Source of the DNA: Bacteroidota bacterium
GTDB taxonomy: Bacteria; Bacteroidota; Ignavibacteria; Ignavibacteriales; Melioribacteraceae
Assembly: GCA_021812745.1 (NCBI GenBank)
Contig: JAKAMS010000001.1
Location: forward strand, 1 to 28,050
DNA length: 28,050 nucleotides
Reading direction: 5' to 3'
Position numbers and translations under genes: made by a program. The notes under the pieces were generated by a model. The model did not search any database. It saw nothing but the letters and a program-made list of their open reading frames with translations, and was not told where the DNA came from. How positions within the stretch are numbered: position 1 is the stretch's first letter; each line of letters begins with the position of its first letter. This document shows positions 23,562 to 28,050 of the stretch, piece after piece.

Positions 23562-24650
23562 ATGAAGACCGAAGAAATAATCCGCGGCGTTCCGAAAGTA
23601 CTTCTTCACGACCATCTTGACGGTGGATTAAGAACTCAAACCATAATTGATCTTGCAAAAGAACTAAAGTATACAAAGCTGCCTACATCTGATGCGGGTG
23701 AACTTGCAGCCTGGTTTTTTCGCGGCGCTAACAAGGGAAATTTGGTTGAGTACCTTCAAGGTTTTGAACATACTTGCGCTGTTATGCAAACAAAAGAGGG
23801 ATTAACACGCATAGCTTATGAAATGATGGAAGACATGCATAAAGACGGCGTTTGTTATGTTGAGACTCGTTTTGCACCGGTCTTTCATACCGAAAGAGGT
23901 CTTTGGTATGAGGATATTATTTCGGCTGTTTTAGAAGGACTTGAAAAAGGGAAAAATGATTTTGGAGTTGGCTACGGATTAATTCTCTGTGGTATGCGTA
24001 ATATGAAAAACACATTAGAGATGGCGGAACTTGCCGTTAATTTTAGAAGAAACGGTGTAGTTGGTTTTGATCTGGCGGGTGAAGAAGGCGGTTATCCACC
24101 CAAGAAACATCTCGATGCATTTCAGTTTATCAAAAGAGAAAATTTCAATATAACTATTCACGCCGGCGAAGCTTTTGGAAAAGAATCTATTTGGCAGGCA
24201 ATTCAAATCTGCGGCGCTCACCGTATAGGACATGCAACGCGGTTGATTGAGGATATGGTTTTCGATGCACAAGGTAATATTGTTGCATTAGGGCAACTTG
24301 CTCAATACATATTAGATACTCGCCTCCCGCTTGAAATAAATTTATTGAGCAACGTTCATACAGGAGCGATTGATAAATTAGAAAATCATCCCTTTATAAA
24401 ATTGTATAATGAAAAATTCAGAGTTTTCCTTAATACAGATGACCGATTGATGAGTGATACAACACTTACTAAAGAATATTCCATAGCGAGCGAGATGTTT
24501 GGGTTGACCCTGGATGATGTAGAGAAACTAAATATAAATGCAATGAAATCTTCCTTCATTCCGTACAAAGAAAGATTACCATACATTTACAATGTAATCA
24601 AACCCGGTTATCAAAAGATGCGGGAAAAACTTCTTTCACTAAAAGTATAA
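23562..24650 (+). CDS. add: Adenosine deaminase
   Basis: A 362-residue zinc enzyme converting adenosine (and deoxyadenosine) to inosine. Metal and catalytic residues of the ADA family are visible: H16 and H18 (LLHDHLDGGL), H200 and E203 (IHAGE), H224 (RIGHATR) and D293-D294 (LNTDDRLM). The LLHDHLDGGLR opening is of the actinobacterial-type subfamily rather than the KVELHVHLDG of E. coli. I use the ATG at 23562, which has AAAGGA about 8 nt upstream; a TTG at 23541 in frame would add seven lysine-rich residues and contain that site. First gene of a plus-strand run with an unknown protein, hutU and a SerA-like gene. Confidence 0.93.
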   Translation: MKTEEIIRGVPKVLLHDHLDGGLRTQTIIDLAKELKYTKLPTSDAGELAAWFFRGANKGNLVEYLQGFEHTCAVMQTKEGLTRIAYEMMEDMHKDGVCYVETRFAPVFHTERGLWYEDIISAVLEGLEKGKNDFGVGYGLILCGMRNMKNTLEMAELAVNFRRNGVVGFDLAGEEGGYPPKKHLDAFQFIKRENFNITIHAGEAFGKESIWQAIQICGAHRIGHATRLIEDMVFDAQGNIVALGQLAQYILDTRLPLEINLLSNVHTGAIDKLENHPFIKLYNEKFRVFLNTDDRLMSDTTLTKEYSIASEMFGLTLDDVEKLNINAMKSSFIPYKERLPYIYNVIKPGYQKMREKLLSLKV

Positions 24651-24676
24651 TCTATTTCCAGAAGGCAAATACCAAT

Positions 24677-25015
24677 ATGGCAAAACCACTTTTCAAAAAT
24701 TATGCGTACACTCTTGATAAGAACGAGAGAAAAATTCTTACAACTTTCTGCAAGACAATGCTTAAACAAATGGAATCGGATGAAAGATTCTATGCAGATA
24801 TAAAATCATTCAATTCAATAATTGATAAGCTCAACGAAGGCAATGACGAAATAAAATTAACTAAAGATGAAAAAACAAAATTAGTCTTCCGGTTAAAGGA
24901 AAATGTTGACCATATGAAAAAACAAGCAACAAAAGGATTTTTTCTAAAACGCTGGTTCTATAAATCGGCTTACTCGCAATACGACAAACTGTTACAAAAT
25001 TACTTTTTGGATTAA
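24677..25015 (+). CDS. Small helical protein of unknown function
   Basis: A 112-residue, strongly charged, mostly helical protein ([39 protein letters not shown] ...), rich in Lys and Phe/Tyr, without signal peptide, cysteine motif or known domain. Residues ~40-80 could form a short coiled coil. It begins 26 bp after add and ends 2 bp before the hutU start, so it is very likely in the same transcript. No family is recognised, and its placement alone does not reveal its role. Confidence 0.72.
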   Translation: MAKPLFKNYAYTLDKNERKILTTFCKTMLKQMESDERFYADIKSFNSIIDKLNEGNDEIKLTKDEKTKLVFRLKENVDHMKKQATKGFFLKRWFYKSAYSQYDKLLQNYFLD

Positions 25016-25017
25016 AG

Positions 25018-26676
25018 ATGGAAACCATAGAAAGAATTATCAAGGCACCAACCGGCTCTAAAATAAGTTGTAAAGGTTGGATTCAAGAGGCGGCAATGAG
25101 AATGCTGATGAACAATCTCGATCCCGATGTTGCAGAGAGACCTGAAGATTTAATTGTGTACGGTGGTTCCGGTAAAGCCGCACGAAATTGGGAATCATAC
25201 GAAGCAATCATTTCATCACTGAAAAATTTAGAGAATGATGAAACTCTAGTTGTTCAATCCGGCAAACCGGTTGCAATTTTCAGAACACACGAAAACGCAC
25301 CGCGTGTAATTATTTCGAATGCCATGCTCGTTCCCGATTGGGCTACTTGGGATGAATTCCGCCGTCTTGATGAGTTAGGATTAACAATGTACGGTCAAAT
25401 GACTGCCGGAAGCTGGATCTATATAGGCACACAGGGAATTTTGCAGGGCACGTACGAAACATTTGCCGAATGCGCCCGTCAGCATTTCAATGGAACTCTA
25501 AGCGGAAAATTCTTACTAACAGCAGGACTCGGAGGTATGGGCGGCGCACAGCCATTGGCAGCAACTATGAATGGTGCTGCTTTTCTTGGAATTGATGTTG
25601 ACCGCACTCGAATTCAAAAAAGAATTGATACCGGTTATCTTGATGTTATGACCGAAGATTTAGATGAGGCGCTCAAACTTATTCTTGATGCTCAGAAAAA
25701 TAAAAAAACTCTCTCTGTTGGATTGGTCGGCAATGCGGGCGAAATCCTTCCTAAAATTTTAGAAAGAAAAATCTCACCGGATATTATTACAGATCAGACT
25801 TCTGCACACGATACTCTTAACGGTTACGTCCCGATGGGAATGAGTTTTGAAGAAGCTTTAGATCTTCGCAAAAGCGATCCTAAAAAATATATTGCTTTAT
25901 CAAAAAAGACTATTGTTGAACACGTTAAAGCCATGCTGGAATTTCAAAAACGCGGATCAATCGCTTTCGATTATGGAAATAACATCCGCGGTGAAGCAAA
26001 AGAAAACGGTTTGCAAAATGCATTTGATATTCCCGGCTTTGTTCCGGAATATATTCGTCCTCTCTTCTGCGACGGCAAAGGTCCTTTTAGATGGGCGGCT
26101 CTGAGCGGTGATCCAAAAGATATTTACGAAACCGATAAAGCTATAATGGAAACGTTCCCGGAAAATAAAGCACTTATAAGATGGATTGAACTCGCACAGA
26201 AGAAAGTGCACTTTCAAGGATTGCCCGCGCGAATCTGCTGGCTCGGTTACGGCGAGAGAGCTAAGATGGGAAAAATTTTCAATCAGTTAGTTGCAGATGG
26301 AAAAGTTAGCGCTCCAATTGTTATTGGAAGAGACCATCTTGATTGCGGATCTGTAGCGTCACCAAACCGCGAAACGGAGGCAATGAAAGACGGCAGCGAC
26401 GCAATTGCAGATTGGCCGATACTTAATGCGTTGTTGAATGCCATCGGCGGTGCAAGCTGGGTTTCTGTTCATCACGGAGGTGGCGTTGGAATTGGTAAAT
26501 CAATTCACGCCGGAATGGTTGTAGTTGCAGATGGAACTAAAGAAGCTGAAGCGCGTTTAGAAAGAGTTTTGACTTACGATCCCGGAATGGGAATTGCGCG
26601 TCATGCAGATGCCGGATATGAAAGAGCAATTGATAATGCAAAAAAATTCTCTGTAAAAATTCCAATGATGAAATAA
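25018..26676 (+). CDS. hutU: Urocanate hydratase
   Basis: A 552-residue enzyme of histidine degradation that hydrates urocanate to imidazolonepropionate using tightly bound NAD+ as electrophile. The N-terminus has the family's [21 protein letters not shown]. The C-terminal half carries [14 protein letters not shown] with the conserved Cys, [14 protein letters not shown], and the late [15 protein letters not shown]. Length matches the family (about 550). It starts 2 bp after the unknown 112-residue gene, with only a weak GGA before the ATG, suggesting coupled translation. The other hut genes (hutH, hutI, hutG) are not in the window, so the pathway must be completed elsewhere or the operon is split. 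High certainty. Confidence 0.97.
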   Translation: METIERIIKAPTGSKISCKGWIQEAAMRMLMNNLDPDVAERPEDLIVYGGSGKAARNWESYEAIISSLKNLENDETLVVQSGKPVAIFRTHENAPRVIISNAMLVPDWATWDEFRRLDELGLTMYGQMTAGSWIYIGTQGILQGTYETFAECARQHFNGTLSGKFLLTAGLGGMGGAQPLAATMNGAAFLGIDVDRTRIQKRIDTGYLDVMTEDLDEALKLILDAQKNKKTLSVGLVGNAGEILPKILERKISPDIITDQTSAHDTLNGYVPMGMSFEEALDLRKSDPKKYIALSKKTIVEHVKAMLEFQKRGSIAFDYGNNIRGEAKENGLQNAFDIPGFVPEYIRPLFCDGKGPFRWAALSGDPKDIYETDKAIMETFPENKALIRWIELAQKKVHFQGLPARICWLGYGERAKMGKIFNQLVADGKVSAPIVIGRDHLDCGSVASPNRETEAMKDGSDAIADWPILNALLNAIGGASWVSVHHGGGVGIGKSIHAGMVVVADGTKEAEARLERVLTYDPGMGIARHADAGYERAIDNAKKFSVKIPMMK

Positions 26677-26694
26677 AAAAAAGAGGTTGAAGAA

Positions 26695-27639
26695 ATGAAA
26701 GTATTAATCGCAGACAAATTTCCGGAAAATCACATTAAGACTTTGAGAGATGCCGGATTCGAAATTATTTATGAGCCGAAAGCCGGAGAGAATGATATAC
26801 CAAACGTAGTTAAAGATGCTGAATTTATAGTTGTGCGTTCAACTAATGTTAATGCGGCTGCAATCAATGCCGCCAGCAATTTGAAAATTGTAATCCGTGC
26901 CGGCTCAGGTTACAACAACATTGATGTTGCCGCTGCAACCGCAAAAGGAATTTCAGTTTCTAACACTCCCGGCAAAAATTCAATAGCTGTTGCGGAACTT
27001 GCAATGGGTCTGATTATTTCTCTCGACAGAAAAATTCCGGATAACGTAAAAGATTTTAGTAACGGCGTCTGGAACAAAGCAAAATATTCCAAAGCCGAGG
27101 GACTTTTTGGAAAAACTTTAGGAATAATTGGCGTTGGAAATATCGGCAAAGAAATTGCAAAACGTGCGCAGGCATTCGGAATGAAAGTTATCGGCTACGA
27201 TGTTTTCAAAACTGAAGGAATTGGTATTGAATATATTGATGATGTTGAAAAATTAATTTCAATGGCTGATGTAATTACTCTCCACGTTCCGGCAAATCCT
27301 CAAACAAAAGGAATGTTCAACGAAAAATTATTTGGATTGATGAAGAAAGGCGCAATGCTGATCAATACTTCCCGTGCCGACGTGATTGACGAAGACGCTC
27401 TGATCAAAGCCGTAAAAGAAAAAGGAATCTTCGCCGGTGTTGACGTATTTAAAGGCGAACCGGAAGGAAAAGACGGAGCCGTTACTTCTAAACTTCAGAA
27501 TATTGAAGGCATTTACGTTACTCACCATATTGGTGCTTCAACAGAGCAAGCACAGGATGCTGTTGCTGAAGAAACTGTTAAAATTATTATGGATTATAAA
27601 AACACGGGGAATGTTTTGCATTGTGTAAATAAGAAGTAA
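26695..27639 (+). CDS. serA: D-3-phosphoglycerate dehydrogenase-like 2-hydroxyacid dehydrogenase (short, no ACT domain)
   Basis: A 314-residue NAD-dependent D-2-hydroxyacid dehydrogenase. The Rossmann motif GxGxxG is at 146-151 (GVGNIG) with D169 as the NAD-selecting acid. Catalytic R227 (NTSRADVIDE), E255 (GEP) and H278 (HHIGAST) are present; the HIGAST form of the His motif is typical of phosphoglycerate dehydrogenases. It has no C-terminal regulatory ACT or ASB domain, so it is a short type 3 PGDH, or possibly another hydroxyacid dehydrogenase. GAGG is 8 nt before the ATG. It lies 18 bp after hutU and ends before a strong terminator. PGDH is the first step of serine synthesis; substrate is likely but not proven. 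Confidence 0.87.
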   Translation: MKVLIADKFPENHIKTLRDAGFEIIYEPKAGENDIPNVVKDAEFIVVRSTNVNAAAINAASNLKIVIRAGSGYNNIDVAAATAKGISVSNTPGKNSIAVAELAMGLIISLDRKIPDNVKDFSNGVWNKAKYSKAEGLFGKTLGIIGVGNIGKEIAKRAQAFGMKVIGYDVFKTEGIGIEYIDDVEKLISMADVITLHVPANPQTKGMFNEKLFGLMKKGAMLINTSRADVIDEDALIKAVKEKGIFAGVDVFKGEPEGKDGAVTSKLQNIEGIYVTHHIGASTEQAQDAVAEETVKIIMDYKNTGNVLHCVNKK

Positions 27640-27659
27640 AGAACCAATCTAATTTTATC

Positions 27660-27697
27660 AACCTTGAAGACCGCTGTAAGATCTTCAAGGTTTTTTT
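27660..27697 (+). terminator. Rho-independent terminator of the add-hutU-serA unit
   Basis: AACCTTGAAGA and TCTTCAAGGTT form an 11-bp stem around CCGCTGTAAGA, running into seven T residues, about 20 bp after the SerA-like stop. On the opposite strand the hairpin is followed only by TTGATAAAA, so it serves the plus strand best. Confidence 0.9.
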
Positions 27698-27700
27698 ATG

Positions 27701-28050
27701 CTATAAAAACTTCACATCAAACATATCGTCAATAATTCCGTGGTAGAAGACAAGTCTGATCAGCTCGTTTACGGCATTCACTTCATTATCGGTCATATCA
27801 AAATAGAGTGAACCAATATTTTGAATAATGAATGATTTTGCTTCCGCGCTTAGAATTGAAGGATCAATAATTTTTTCAATCTGTTCTTCAATAATCAAAT
27901 CAACTGCATTAACAGACTCATTAAATTTTTGAAGCGCTTCTCTATCTGGAGACGTAAAGACATAGTTCACATACGGAAATTCCATTAGCTCCGAAGCTTC
28001 ATCTGCCAGACTTAACGCATTTTGAAAATCCCAAGAAGTAAAATTTTCAT
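27701..28050 (-). CDS. Unknown protein (partial, N-terminus outside window)
   Basis: The minus-strand frame stays open from the TAG at 27701 to the window edge, giving at least 116 residues. Upstream of the internal ATG at 27985 the frame still codes sensibly (ENFTSWDFQNALSLADEASELM), so the gene starts beyond the window. The visible part is acidic and helical (DREALQKFNESVNAVDLIIEEQIEKIIDPSI), ending VFYHGIIDDMFDVKFL. No family is recognised. It converges on the SerA-like gene with the terminator between them. Confidence 0.75.
   Translation of the reverse strand, partial: ENFTSWDFQNALSLADEASELMEFPYVNYVFTSPDREALQKFNESVNAVDLIIEEQIEKIIDPSILSAEAKSFIIQNIGSLYFDMTDNEVNAVNELIRLVFYHGIIDDMFDVKFL

Noticed and set aside
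1..28050. CRISPR arrays, insertion sequences, rRNA and ordinary tRNA genes
   Set aside because: No regularly spaced repeats, transposase frames or tRNA cloverleaf signatures were seen apart from the tRNA-like part of tmRNA.

Overview
The window is ordinary chromosome from an AT-rich, Gram-negative bacterium, most likely of the Bacteroidota/Chlorobi/Ignavibacteria group. Evidence: a tmRNA whose tag reads GEYNYALAA (G-E-x-N-Y-A-L-A-A tags are typical of that group), LptF/LptG-type LPS permeases, a diaminopimelate pathway gene, a probable outer-membrane beta-barrel protein, a YfgM-like TPR protein and an actinobacterial-style adenosine deaminase. The lineage is an inference; no 16S rRNA or ribosomal protein gene is present.

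Layout. (1) 1-2815, minus strand: dapF, a small ABM-fold protein, a PHP-domain metallohydrolase and a TPR membrane protein cut by the window edge, probably one transcription unit. (2) 3009-6336, plus strand: a YacP/NYN nuclease-like gene, then an Nramp-family transporter with altered metal-site motifs, an MgtE-like soluble regulator (PRC barrels, MgtE_N, two CBS domains) and an unlisted 37-residue membrane protein. (3) 6404-7373, minus: a BtpA-family TIM-barrel gene coupled to an unlisted 58-residue conserved-looking protein. (4) 7374-7913: non-coding debris holding a GIY-YIG nuclease gene broken by one TGA codon, just past the tmRNA 3' end. (5) 7914-12245, minus: ssrA, PduO-type cobalamin adenosyltransferase, YgfZ, a lipoprotein and an M20 dipeptidase. 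(6) 12546-14979, plus: two LptF/LptG permeases, overlapping. (7) 15174-21653, minus: a tight four-gene unit of a secreted fibronectin-like protein, a FecR-domain protein, a large exported barrel-like protein and a CHASE2-adenylate cyclase. (8) 21813-23380, minus: a DUF3467 protein and an exported TPR protein, each with its own hairpin terminator. (9) 23562-27639, plus: adenosine deaminase, an unknown helical protein, urocanate hydratase and a SerA-like dehydrogenase, closed by a strong terminator. (10) 27701-28050, minus: a partial unknown gene.

The two regions most worth study are the Nramp/MgtE-sensor/microprotein unit, which looks like a magnesium (or other divalent cation) uptake system with its own cytosolic sensor, and the FecR/barrel/CHASE2-cyclase unit, which looks like an envelope-to-cAMP signalling pathway. 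Both functional readings are inference from domains and gene order.
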